Shown here: positions 17,413-25,647 of the stretch, piece after piece
How positions within the stretch are numbered: position 1 is the first letter of the stretch
How the letters are laid out: every line of letters starts with the position of its first letter
Source: Lentisphaerota bacterium
Lineage (GTDB): Bacteria; Verrucomicrobiota; Lentisphaeria; Victivallales; Victivallaceae
Length of the DNA stretch: 64,000 nt
Assembly: GCA_015061685.1 (NCBI GenBank)
Contig: SUWD01000005.1
Span: forward strand, 81,818-145,817
Direction of reading: 5' to 3'
Translations under genes and position numbers: made by a program
The notes under the pieces: generated by a model
The model's input: the letters and a program-made list of their open reading frames with translations, nothing else
Database searches by the model: none
What the model was told of the DNA's origin: nothing

Positions 17413-18585
17413 TCATCTGGTACCGACCAGCCAATATTTCATTACATCCTCAATATTTTCACCACCGAACCAGCCACGATTGGTCTTTCCGCTGTCACCA
17501 TTGACCAGGGACAAAGGTCCTTCGGAAGTCGCATGTCCGTCAGACCATGCGACATTGGTAAAACCATTATGCCGGAAGTGCATTTCCGGATCCGGCAAAG
17601 CACCGTCAATCTCAAAATTATAATCCCAAGTCGGAGGATTAACTGAAATATTTTCCACAAAACCGCTGCCGCCGGGTAAAGCATTGTCAGCAAACATAAT
17701 CGTCTTGGAGGAATTGGTAAATTGCGACAGCTTTGCCGAAGCACCGCTAAAACGACCATTCCAGGCTCCGACACAAGAAGAGTATCCGTAACCGCCGGTA
17801 CCGTTGTTCCCGCTTTCTTTATCTGCCATGACAGACGGACAGCCCCTGACGTTTTCATCATTTCCCATGTAATCATTCAAACCGCCTTCAGGTTTCACAT
17901 TCCCAAAAGTTGACGGCGAAAACTTCCCACACCAATACAGATTGCGGCCATAGTCGGTGTCAAAAATAAAATAGTCGGCATTACTTTCAGAATAAAGCAA
18001 ATTCGCAACCCCCAACTGCCGGATATTGCTCAAACATGAAGTACTCCGGCCGCGTTCACGGGCCTGATTCAAAGCCGGGAGCAGAATTGCCGCCAATATC
18101 GCAATGATCGCTATCACCACCAGCAATTCTATTAAAGTGAATGTGTATGTGGGTGACAGGGAAAACTTTCTTTTCACGGGAAAAGAAGGTTTTCCCTTTC
18201 CCCCACACCCCCTTTCTCTTTCAAAGAAAAGCGGGGTACTTTGTTGTTTTGTTTGTTGTCCGAGACCCAGCGAAGCGAAGGGCGAGTTTTTACGCAACCC
18301 GCCGAGCGGGCGGGAAAAGAGGTTTTTCTCCTCTCCACCAAGCCCCTCACCCTTTTTCAAGAAAAGCGGAGTACTTTGTTGTTTTGTTTGTTGTCCGAGA
18401 CCCAGCGAAGCGAAGGGCGAGTTTTTACGCAACCCGCCGAGCGGGCGGGAAAAGAGGTTTTTCTCCTCTCCACCAAGCCCCTCACTCTTTTTCAAGAAAA
18501 GCGGGGTACTTTTTTCTGGTCCGGCTGTCCCGAAATAAAGTGAAACAGCTCTTTGCGGCGATAAAATCCGGGTACAGTTGTGCAT
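17413..18585 (-). CDS. Type IV pseudopilin-like protein (H-x9-DG type) with repeat-extended N-terminus
   Basis: This 390-aa protein carries the prepilin methylation helix [23 protein letters not shown] starting at about residue 148, then a globular domain ending with [15 protein letters not shown]. That is the His-x9-Asp-Gly motif of the DUF1559-like pseudopilins abundant in Lentisphaerae and Planctomycetes. Normally the leader is short; here 147 residues precede it, mostly two exact-length 45-residue repeats (26-70 and 71-115) and a degenerate third. ATG 18585 has a good ribosome site (AAAGGA, 8 bases). A GTG at 18175-18177 would give a conventional 10-residue leader but has a poor site. Which start is used is unresolved. 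The cleavage residue before Phe is Thr, not Gly. Confidence 0.75.
   Translation of the reverse strand: MHNCTRILSPQRAVSLYFGTAGPEKSTPLFLKKSEGLGGEEKNLFSRPLGGLRKNSPFASLGLGQQTKQQSTPLFLKKGEGLGGEEKNLFSRPLGGLRKNSPFASLGLGQQTKQQSTPLFFERERGCGGKGKPSFPVKRKFSLSPTYTFTLIELLVVIAIIAILAAILLPALNQARERGRSTSCLSNIRQLGVANLLYSESNADYFIFDTDYGRNLYWCGKFSPSTFGNVKPEGGLNDYMGNDENVRGCPSVMADKESGNNGTGGYGYSSCVGAWNGRFSGASAKLSQFTNSSKTIMFADNALPGGSGFVENISVNPPTWDYNFEIDGALPDPEMHFRHNGFTNVAWSDGHATSEGPLSLVNGDSGKTNRGWFGGENIEDVMKYWLVGTR
18241..18510. repeat. Two tandem 135-bp repeats inside the pseudopilin N-terminal extension
   Basis: Copies at 18241-18375 and 18376-18510 are almost identical. The period of 135 is a multiple of three, so the frame is kept. 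A degenerate third copy runs to about 18178. Each unit holds GC-rich inverted elements such as CCCGCCGAGCGGGCGGG. Confidence 0.9.
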
Positions 18586-18819
18586 AACTTAAATCCTTTC
18601 ATGTTGCGTGCACTTTATACCGCAGTGAGGAATCTGGCTCTGCTGTTAAACAGCATCACAGTTGCACGACAGCTCCCGATTCTCACGGGATTCACTCATT
18701 ATCTGCGAAGATTATGGTACATAATATAGCACAAAAACTGTTTTTTGCAATCTGCCGACTTGAAAAAGATCATTTCCGAAGATACGTTATAAATAAAGCA
18801 ATTTTCGAGGAGATTTACC

Positions 18820-19887
18820 ATGTTCAACAAAAACAGTATGAAGTTTCTGGAACAGCTCATGCGTTCCGCCAGCCCCACCGGATACGAAGCCGAAGCCGCA
18901 AAAATTTTCAGGGATTACCTTAAAGGATCGTGCGATGTCAAATGTGACGTCATGGGTAATACCATCGCTTCGCTCAATACCTCCGCCCCCATGCGGGTGA
19001 TGCTCGCCGGACACTACGATGAAATCGGATTCCAGATCGTCTATATCTCCGATGAAGGACTCCTCTATTTCCGTGCCAATGGCGGAATAGACAAACTCAA
19101 TGTCCCTTCCAGCGAAGTGGATATCCTCACCGCCAAAGGTAAAGTTCCCGGCGTCATCGGCAAAAAACCCATCCATCTGCTCACCGCCGCCGAAAGAGAA
19201 AAAGCTCTCGAACTCAAGGATATGTGGATCGATATCGGTGCCGCCGACCGCAAAGAAGCCGAAAAACTCGTCTCCGTCGGAGATCCGGTAGTCATGCGGG
19301 AAAACTTCCGGATGCTCAATAAAAACCGCTTCATCTCCAAAGGTACCGATGACAAAATCGGAGCTTTCATCGTCGCTGAAGTTATGCAAAGACTTGCCAA
19401 AAGAAAACTCAATGTCGCTGTTTACGGCGTCGGCACCGTACAGGAAGAAGTCGGCTTGCGTGGAGCTACGGTCGGCAGTTATGCGATCGATCCCCATGTC
19501 GGATTCGGAATCGATGTCGGCTTCGCCACCGACCTGCCGGATATCCCCAAAAAACAGTATGGTGATATCACTCTGGGCAAAGGTCCGGCTTTGAGCCACA
19601 GCTGCGACAACAACATCGTTTTGGGCAGGATCCTCCGGGAAACTGCAAAAAAACATAAAATCAACTATCAGGAATCTGTCGCTCACCGTGCCACCGGCGG
19701 CACTGATACTGCCACCATCCAGCTCGCCCGGGGCGGTACTGCCACTGCTCTTTTCAGTATTCCCAACCGCTACATGCACAGTCAGGTGGAGATGTGCGAC
19801 CTGCGGGATGCTGAAAGTGCCATCGAATTACTCACCGAAACTATCGCTTCATTCAAGGGCGATGAATCATTTATTCCGGTAATTTAA
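18820..19887 (+). CDS. M42 family metallo-aminopeptidase
   Basis: This 355-aa protein is a tetrahedral (TET/FrvX-type) aminopeptidase. It has the metal His and Asp in LAGHYDEIGFQI, the bridging region KGTDDKIGAFIVAE, the catalytic Glu in GTVQEEVGLRGA, and the distal ligand region RATGGTDTATIQLARGG. The dimetal core is interrupted near residues 70-160 by the PDZ-like self-compartmentalisation domain. ATG 18820 follows CGAGGAG. A small membrane protein gene starts 2 bases after its stop. Confidence 0.95.
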   Translation: MFNKNSMKFLEQLMRSASPTGYEAEAAKIFRDYLKGSCDVKCDVMGNTIASLNTSAPMRVMLAGHYDEIGFQIVYISDEGLLYFRANGGIDKLNVPSSEVDILTAKGKVPGVIGKKPIHLLTAAEREKALELKDMWIDIGAADRKEAEKLVSVGDPVVMRENFRMLNKNRFISKGTDDKIGAFIVAEVMQRLAKRKLNVAVYGVGTVQEEVGLRGATVGSYAIDPHVGFGIDVGFATDLPDIPKKQYGDITLGKGPALSHSCDNNIVLGRILRETAKKHKINYQESVAHRATGGTDTATIQLARGGTATALFSIPNRYMHSQVEMCDLRDAESAIELLTETIASFKGDESFIPVI

Positions 19888-19889
19888 AA

Positions 19890-20072
19890 ATGGCAAAAAA
19901 AAATCAGGGTATTGCCAATTACGTCCATACCGGCGGATTCAACCGGCTTGCCGGACGGCCCAGTGCCCCCGGCAGCTGGCAGCCTGAACGCAGTTCCTGG
20001 CAGTGGAAAACCTTTCTGGTCATTTCCGGGATGGCATTTCTGCTTACCGGCATGTTTTTTGTGATATTTTAA
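19890..20072 (+). CDS. Small single-helix membrane protein, unknown
   Basis: This 60-aa protein starts 2 bases after the M42 stop with no clear ribosome site, so expression would depend on coupling. Residues 1-38 are polar and Gly/Pro-rich; residues 40-60 form one hydrophobic helix that ends the protein. I recognise no family. Its tight placement between two plausible genes on the same strand is the main support. Confidence 0.55.
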   Translation: MAKKNQGIANYVHTGGFNRLAGRPSAPGSWQPERSSWQWKTFLVISGMAFLLTGMFFVIF

Positions 20073-20088
20073 CTTCCCGGAGAAGAAT

Positions 20089-20619
20089 ATGAATGATTTT
20101 GTAACCTCTGTCCCCGCTCAAGCAGCGGCACGCTGTATAATTGAAACCGCCAGAAGTCTGCATCTGCTTGATCAGCCCGTCGCCGTGTCCAATGAGCTTG
20201 CCGAAGCAGAAAAAAAACTGATCGTCAAAATGTTTCAGCAGATGGATGAACACATAAAAAGCTGCGGCGAAGAACTCTCCCCCGATGAGGTCAGTTCCCT
20301 CTTTACTTTCGTATTCGCCAAAGCCGCCGAAGCTGTCACCAATATGTTCAATCACAAAGAACAGACCTTTGACATGCAGGGAATGTTTGACGGCAGAATA
20401 CCGCTTTATGCCGATGATGCAGTTACTGCGGAATTCAAAAGCTCACAATTCCCGGCAATGTGTACCCGGAATTATCTGGATTTTACCACCGATAAAGCCG
20501 ATGAACTTGCCGGATGCGATCCGCTTTTACTGCTCTTTGAAGCATTGAAATGGTGCTTCCGTTTAAGCTGTCATCTGGCTGTTACCATCGTGGAAAACCA
20601 CAACAAACTCCGCCAATAA
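20089..20619 (+). CDS. Conserved-looking hypothetical protein
   Basis: This 176-aa protein has a good ribosome site (CCGGAGAAGAAT before ATG 20089). It looks soluble and mainly helical, acidic overall, with four scattered cysteines and no signal peptide or recognised motif. It follows the small membrane protein by 16 bases, so it is probably the third gene of the M42 transcript. Function unknown. Confidence 0.7.
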   Translation: MNDFVTSVPAQAAARCIIETARSLHLLDQPVAVSNELAEAEKKLIVKMFQQMDEHIKSCGEELSPDEVSSLFTFVFAKAAEAVTNMFNHKEQTFDMQGMFDGRIPLYADDAVTAEFKSSQFPAMCTRNYLDFTTDKADELAGCDPLLLLFEALKWCFRLSCHLAVTIVENHNKLRQ

Positions 20620-20830
20620 AGCAGCTGTCTGCGTGATTATTGTTCCATGCGGAGTCAACAGCTCGCTCCGCTCGACAAACGGCGATACGGACATAAACGG
20701 ACTTTTACGGACACTTACGGACAGCTCCGGGGATAGCCGGCAGTCTGCACATCTCTTGTTTATGCTCCATCATGCTCAATCGTCATGCAAACTTGGCGAA
20801 GACGGTTTTTTATTTTTTGATAATCTCCCA
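20620..20830. other. Intergenic stretch with short periodic repeats
   Basis: This is gene-free sequence between a plus-strand gene and the dispersed repeat. It contains the ACGGAC array listed separately, and a 15-base segment (20774-20788) that recurs inverted at 27786-27800. I see no convincing ORF or RNA gene. Confidence 0.5.
20687..20726. repeat. Four ACGGAC direct repeats at 10-base spacing
   Basis: ACGGAC starts at 20687, 20697, 20707 and 20717, each followed by four variable bases. The exact helical period could suit cooperative protein binding, but no regulated gene is adjacent. Confidence 0.7.
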
Positions 20831-21098
20831 AATTTTGTGAAACCCAAGCAGGAACTTATAAACAAACATTTTTGTTAACGTATGGAATATATCACATAAG
20901 TTGTGATTTGTCAAACCGGCAAACACGGGTTCGATCTAACCGGTGGATGCAGTGTGAGGCAAGGTCGCGAGCAAATCAAGGCGGATGAGCAGGAGTGTAC
21001 TATCGTACATGACTGCGAAAACGTCCGCTGATTTGCCAAGAGATTGCCCGCAATGCACCACCGCAGGAAAGATTTTTCACAAAAAATGAGACAATAAC
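20831..21098. repeat. Dispersed ~268-bp repeat, copy 1, with long hairpin
   Basis: This copy is about 90% identical by eye to 27366-27635. Its centre (20971-21036) is a long imperfect hairpin: GCAAATCA pairs with TGATTTGC, GCGGA with TCCGC, and TGTAC with GTACA around a TATC loop. It has no ORF conserved between copies. The repeat abuts the DUF362 stop codon exactly. Confidence 0.9.
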
Positions 21099-22258
21099 TA
21101 TTTTTTATTTTTCCGGTGGATATTCAATTTGCGGATCATTTTTTCCAGACCGGAAAGGACTTTCATCCAGAAACTTGCCGTTACAGTGATCGCTCCTTTG
21201 GGACAAAACTCCTGACAACAATAGCATCTTATGCAACCGGCATAATCAAATTTCGGAATTTTTCCTGTCATTTTCAATGTCTGCGGCGGACATTTTTTAG
21301 CACACAAACCGCAAGATATACACTTTTTCCGGTTCACCACCGGACGGGAAAGAAGCATTGTACGCAAAGCCTTGCGTAACTTAACCGGGAAATATACACC
21401 CCACTCCAATTTCTTCTCCGGAGGTTCGGGCAATTTTATCGCTCTAACTTCCGGTACTTCGCCGCAATCGGTGATTTGCGGGATCAATTCCCTCGCTTTC
21501 GCCCGGTTGAGCAGCGGCATATCCTCCACACCAAGTTTGGCGGCCACAGATACATCCAATGCCAAGGCGTCAGCAGATGCCGCCAGAAACCCCAGTTTTA
21601 CCGCATCTCCACTGCCCGGTCCATTGCCCTCCATACCGATGATCGCATCCAACAGATTTATTTGCGGCATGGCAAACAAATACAAATCCAGCAGCATATC
21701 TGCGAAATCATCAAATTTACGACCGACAGCAAGATGCCAGCCCAATCTTTCACTGCCACGCACCAGACCGAAAAGATTCTTGACCGCACAGGTCAAGGTC
21801 ATCATAGCATGGGTTTTCGCTTTGGCAAAGTCGATCAGCAGATCATAATCCCGGAATTCGGTGGATAATTCAATTTTCCGGTAACGATACTTATCATCCG
21901 TAGAAACCTTTTCATACGCTCCGCAATTTTTCACCGTCACACCCAATGCTTCCAGATCCGGCAGAATTCCCATTTCCCGTACCACGGCATCGGCAGTCTG
22001 CACCGCCGGATTCTCAATAACCGCGATTTGAGAAGCCCCCTCTTTTTTCAGATAACGGCACAGCATTAAAAGCAACTGCGGATGGACAGTCGCCGGATCA
22101 TTCTCCTTGCGGTATTCCAGTAAATTCGGCTTGATCATCACCTTTTTACCGGAAACACCTCCGTGAAGATCAATGACCGGTCTCAAAATCCCGGCCAGAG
22201 CGTTTTCAAGTTTTTCCGGCTGATAATCATCCAGCCGGGCATAATAGACATCCACCAT
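21098..22258 (-). CDS. DUF362 protein with C-terminal 2x[4Fe-4S] ferredoxin domain
   Basis: This 386-aa protein has an N-terminal DUF362 domain (residues about 1-250, with KKVMIKPNLLEY and the FAKAKTHAMMTLTCAVKNLFG segment). It ends in a ferredoxin domain with two clusters: CISCGLCAKKC and CIRCYCCQEFC at about residues 310-355. Such proteins are common in anaerobes, and their redox function is not established. It is a lone gene flanked by a terminator upstream and the dispersed repeat downstream. Its presence supports an anaerobic lifestyle. Confidence 0.88.
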   Translation of the reverse strand: MVDVYYARLDDYQPEKLENALAGILRPVIDLHGGVSGKKVMIKPNLLEYRKENDPATVHPQLLLMLCRYLKKEGASQIAVIENPAVQTADAVVREMGILPDLEALGVTVKNCGAYEKVSTDDKYRYRKIELSTEFRDYDLLIDFAKAKTHAMMTLTCAVKNLFGLVRGSERLGWHLAVGRKFDDFADMLLDLYLFAMPQINLLDAIIGMEGNGPGSGDAVKLGFLAASADALALDVSVAAKLGVEDMPLLNRAKARELIPQITDCGEVPEVRAIKLPEPPEKKLEWGVYFPVKLRKALRTMLLSRPVVNRKKCISCGLCAKKCPPQTLKMTGKIPKFDYAGCIRCYCCQEFCPKGAITVTASFWMKVLSGLEKMIRKLNIHRKNKK

Positions 22259-22270
22259 AAATCCACCTTG

Positions 22271-22305
22271 AAAAAAACGGAGACAGCTGACTTTGCCGTC
22301 TCCGT
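22271..22305 (-). terminator. Rho-independent terminator of the uxaE-yajC-secDF-ybaB run
   Basis: On the minus strand ACGGAGAC pairs with GTCTCCGT (22298-22305 with 22277-22284), followed by a run of seven T. It lies 19 bases after ybaB. Confidence 0.88.
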
Positions 22306-22323
22306 GATCACATCCACTGCTTT

Positions 22324-22641
22324 TCAGAAAGAAGGAAGATCAATACCCAGCGAGCCGGTTACTGCTTTCATTCTCTCCTGCATGGCACTGCGGGCCGAAG
22401 CGAAAGCACTGTTGAGAGCTTCAGTAAGTTCTCTTTCCAGAAAATCCGGATCTTTGAGCATCTCCGGAGCAATGGAGATCTTACGCACCGTAAAATCTCC
22501 ACCGACCGTAACACTTACTCCGCCATTGCCGGTGGAACTGGAAAATTCCAGATTCGGCAGCTCCTCTTTCAGCTTGGCAGCATTTTCCTGCAGCTCTTTG
22601 GCATGAGACATGATTTTAAGAATATCACCGAATCCAGCCAT
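22324..22641 (-). CDS. ybaB: YbaB/EbfC family nucleoid-associated protein
   Basis: This 105-aa dimeric DNA-binding protein has the family's helical N-terminus (ILKIMSHAKELQENAAKL) and the beta hairpin GNGGVSVTVGGDFTVRKISIAPEML. I chose ATG 22641, with GGAGAG 9 bases upstream; an in-frame ATG at 22656 overlaps the secDF end. It begins 1 base after the secDF stop codon, so it is coupled. YbaB is more often beside recR/dnaX; here it ends the secDF transcript. Confidence 0.93.
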   Translation of the reverse strand: MAGFGDILKIMSHAKELQENAAKLKEELPNLEFSSSTGNGGVSVTVGGDFTVRKISIAPEMLKDPDFLERELTEALNSAFASARSAMQERMKAVTGSLGIDLPSF

Positions 22642-22642
22642 T

Positions 22643-25162
22643 TCAACGCTCTCCATGTTTCGCTTTTTTGCGGTTCAAGTTCCACGCCACGAAAGGACCG
22701 GAAAGACAAACTGAAGAATAAGTTCCCAGAATGATACCCCACATCATGACGAACACAAAGTCGCTGATCTCCGGACCGCCGAAAAGCCACATCACGAAAA
22801 CCACAATAAAGGTCGTCAAACTGGTGATAAGAGTACGGCTCAATGTCTGATTGACCGACAGATTGATCACATCGGCAAAAGTACCGGCACTTTTCAGTTT
22901 CAAGTTTTCCCGGATACGGTCAAAGATAACCACCGTATCGTTGATGGAGTAACCGATAACGGTCAAAAATGCCGCTACTGTGGTCAAACCGATGGTTCTG
23001 CCGGTGAGCAGATAGATCGCCAGAACTGCCAGCACGTCGTGGAGCAGAGCAAGCACACTGGCAACCGCATAGGACAACTCGTAACGGAAAACGATATATG
23101 CACCGATACCGATCAGAGCAAGCACGATGGCAAGTACTGCCGCCTTGGTGAATTCTCTGCCGATCAGACCATCAAGCTGCTGGATATTGGATCCATCCAT
23201 AACGATCTGGCACTCCGGGAAGTTTTTCTGCAGAAGCGTACCGACTTTGACTTTGGTATCTTCGGCAGAATCTTTTGATCCACGCAAACGGATCTCCAGA
23301 ATTTCACCATTGCCATCCTCGGCAGCGATATTGGTTTTGTAAGTGGCAGACGGTTCATCGTATCCGGCATTTTTCAGCATTTTTGCCATCGCCGAAGTAT
23401 TGCCTTTGTTGGTGTAGTTGAAAGTAATCGCCGATCCGCCGGTAAAGTCGATGCCAAGCACCCCTTTGCCGCGAACACCGAGAATCACCACCAGACCGAG
23501 GACAAAGATCCCGGAAATAAGCAACGCCCAGTGCCAGAACTTCACAAAGTCAATATTGGAAGATTTGACCAGCTGCATCATGGAAATTTTCTTCACATTG
23601 AAGAAGCGGAAAAGATAGTCATAGATCAGACGGGTGACAAACACCGCAGAGAAAAGACTGCTCAAAATACCAATGCACAGCGTAACGGCAAATCCTTTGA
23701 TCGCACCGGTACCGACATACATCAGAATAAAGGAGGTGATCAGCGTGGTGATGTTGGAGTCAACCACCGCTGACAATGCCCGGTCATAACCGGCATTGAC
23801 CGCATTAAAAAGAGATTTGCCGTTTTTAAGCTCTTCCCGGATACGCTCAAAAATCAGCACGTTGGCATCAACTGCCATACCGATGGTCAATACGATACCG
23901 GCAATACCCGGCAGAGTCAGAGTACTGCCGAATGCCGCCATAGCTCCCAGAATAAGGGTAATATTCAAGGCGAGGGCGATCACCGAAATAAAACCGCTTG
24001 CCCGGTAGTAAACCAGCATGAAAGCAGCGACAAACAAGAGGGAAACCAATCCGACAACGATACCGTTTTTGACACTGGCACGGCCAAGCGTGGGGTCGGT
24101 GTCAAAGGTTGCCTGAACATCTATTTTGAAGGGGAAACTGCCGGAAACCAGAGCATCGGCAATTCCTTTGGCTTCTTCCTCTGTGAAGCTGCCGGAAATA
24201 CTGGCACTGCCGCCGGAAATAACATCCTGGATCACCGGGGCACAGTAAAGTTTGCCGTCCAGCACTATCGCCAGAGCTTTGCCTTTGTGTTCGGCGGTGA
24301 CTTTCTTGAATTCTTCAGCACCTTCGCTGTTGAATTGCAGCATGATTTTCAGCTGTCCGGTCATGGGGTCACGGTGGGGACGTGCCATAACGATATTGCG
24401 GCCGTCCATTTCGGGCAGAAGTTTGACCAGATAACTGCGGACTTCCGGTTTGCCGTTCTCCATTTCGGTATATTCCAGATATTCCGGTCTCATGCGGAAT
24501 TGATCACGCATTTCAGCAGGAATATACTGCTCAACCAGACGGAATTCCAGTTTGGCACTCATCTGGATAAGATCACGCAGTTTGGCCTTTTCATCTTTGG
24601 AAACGATCGGGGCACGCAGCACGATACCACGGCTGCCGGAAGGTGCGATCTCCGCTTCGAAAATCCCCTGACCTTCCAGACGTTTACGCAAAGTTTCAAC
24701 TGCCACATCACGGTAGCGGTTGAAATCATTTTCCATGCTCTCTTTCATCTCTCCGCTCTGGGAGGCATCGGGAACCAGATCCAGATAAAACTCCACACCG
24801 CCGTTGAGGTCAAGTCCCAGACGGATGGAGCTGGAAGCCTCTTTGCGGATCAGACTGATAACGTCACGGTTGTTCTGGAATTCTTTACGTTTTTCGCTCT
24901 CTTTGAGTTTGGAGATCAGATTGACTCCGCTCTCATCAGCAGCGGCAAGCAGTGCCTGTGACTGAAAAAGGTTGCGGTCGGCGGCTTCTTTCTTTTTGGC
25001 AAGTTCCAGAACTTTGACAACTTCCGTATCCTGCGGATTTGCGAGCAAGCCCCGGAAAACTTCGTAATAATCCCGCTCGGCGAGAGGATACATCGCCGCT
25101 GCGAAAACAGCGATGACGATCACCGTCAGAATTGAGCGGAAAAGCAAGGGTTTCTTATCCAT
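22643..25162 (-). CDS. secDF: Fused SecD-SecF protein translocase subunit
   Basis: This 839-aa protein joins both halves of the proton-driven Sec accessory complex. SecD part: first membrane helix near the N-terminus, a large periplasmic domain (about 40-370, including GLDLNGGVEFYLDL and ALAIVLDGKLYCAP), then five helices with GMAVDANVLIFERIREEL. SecF part from about residue 540: GIDFTGGSAITFNY, then helices ending with YSINDTVVIFDRIRENL. Both D-N/D-T-V-V-I-FDRIRE signatures are intact. Fusion occurs in many bacteria. It follows yajC by 2 bases, the usual arrangement. Confidence 0.97.
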   Translation of the reverse strand: MDKKPLLFRSILTVIVIAVFAAAMYPLAERDYYEVFRGLLANPQDTEVVKVLELAKKKEAADRNLFQSQALLAAADESGVNLISKLKESEKRKEFQNNRDVISLIRKEASSSIRLGLDLNGGVEFYLDLVPDASQSGEMKESMENDFNRYRDVAVETLRKRLEGQGIFEAEIAPSGSRGIVLRAPIVSKDEKAKLRDLIQMSAKLEFRLVEQYIPAEMRDQFRMRPEYLEYTEMENGKPEVRSYLVKLLPEMDGRNIVMARPHRDPMTGQLKIMLQFNSEGAEEFKKVTAEHKGKALAIVLDGKLYCAPVIQDVISGGSASISGSFTEEEAKGIADALVSGSFPFKIDVQATFDTDPTLGRASVKNGIVVGLVSLLFVAAFMLVYYRASGFISVIALALNITLILGAMAAFGSTLTLPGIAGIVLTIGMAVDANVLIFERIREELKNGKSLFNAVNAGYDRALSAVVDSNITTLITSFILMYVGTGAIKGFAVTLCIGILSSLFSAVFVTRLIYDYLFRFFNVKKISMMQLVKSSNIDFVKFWHWALLISGIFVLGLVVILGVRGKGVLGIDFTGGSAITFNYTNKGNTSAMAKMLKNAGYDEPSATYKTNIAAEDGNGEILEIRLRGSKDSAEDTKVKVGTLLQKNFPECQIVMDGSNIQQLDGLIGREFTKAAVLAIVLALIGIGAYIVFRYELSYAVASVLALLHDVLAVLAIYLLTGRTIGLTTVAAFLTVIGYSINDTVVIFDRIRENLKLKSAGTFADVINLSVNQTLSRTLITSLTTFIVVFVMWLFGGPEISDFVFVMMWGIILGTYSSVCLSGPFVAWNLNRKKAKHGER

Positions 25163-25164
25163 GA

Positions 25165-25611
25165 TTATTTCTTTTCCCCATTATCTTCGGTTTCGACATT
25201 GGCGATACCGGCTTTGACCACCAGCACCCGGACGTTTTCAGCGATTTCGATCAAAAGATCATTGCCGCGGTCTTCGACAACTTTACCGTAAACACCGCTC
25301 TGGAGCAGAACTTTGGAACCTTTGACGATCTTATCAAGCATCTCCTGACGCTGACGCTGCTGTTTTTTATTGGCACGGCTGAAAAGGAAGATCATACCCA
25401 CGATCAGCAGGATCGGTACGATCATGCCTTTCCAGCTGCCCTGCTGCTGGGCTTTGGGCTGGGCGGCAGGAGCATTTTCAGCAGCCGGGGCGGCAGTTTG
25501 GGCAGCGGCGGGAGCCGGAGCGGCGGCCGGGGCATTTTCAACAGTGGCTTCGGCGGCACAAACCAGTGAACCGCACACACTCAACATCAGGAACAATTTT
25601 TTGAAATTCAT
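25165..25611 (-). CDS. yajC: Preprotein translocase subunit YajC
   Basis: This 148-aa protein has the YajC core: a hydrophobic helix (WKGMIVPILLIVGMIFLFS) followed by KKQQRQRQEMLDKIVKGSKVLLQSGVYGKV. The N-terminus is unusual: it has a signal peptide (about residues 1-20) and then an Ala/Pro-rich linker to residue 58. A normal YajC is about 85-110 aa and lacks these. The linker would place extra residues in the periplasm. It lies directly upstream of secDF. Confidence 0.93.
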   Translation of the reverse strand: MNFKKLFLMLSVCGSLVCAAEATVENAPAAAPAPAAAQTAAPAAENAPAAQPKAQQQGSWKGMIVPILLIVGMIFLFSRANKKQQRQRQEMLDKIVKGSKVLLQSGVYGKVVEDRGNDLLIEIAENVRVLVVKAGIANVETEDNGEKK

Positions 25612-25647
25612 TTTTTCTCTCCTTGAAAATTATGTTGTAAATATTTA

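Noticed and set aside
18141..18587. Plus-strand frames across the pseudopilin repeat region
   Set aside because: They exist only because the repeat lacks stops in several frames; the minus frame connects to the pseudopilin.
17407..18819. Cobalamin riboswitch for the BtuF-like gene
   Set aside because: No B12-box-like sequence lies upstream, and the gene directly follows the pseudopilin stop.
20860..20930. GTTAACG near the dispersed repeat as an integron attC core site
   Set aside because: No paired R''/L'' boxes, no integrase gene and no cassette array are present.
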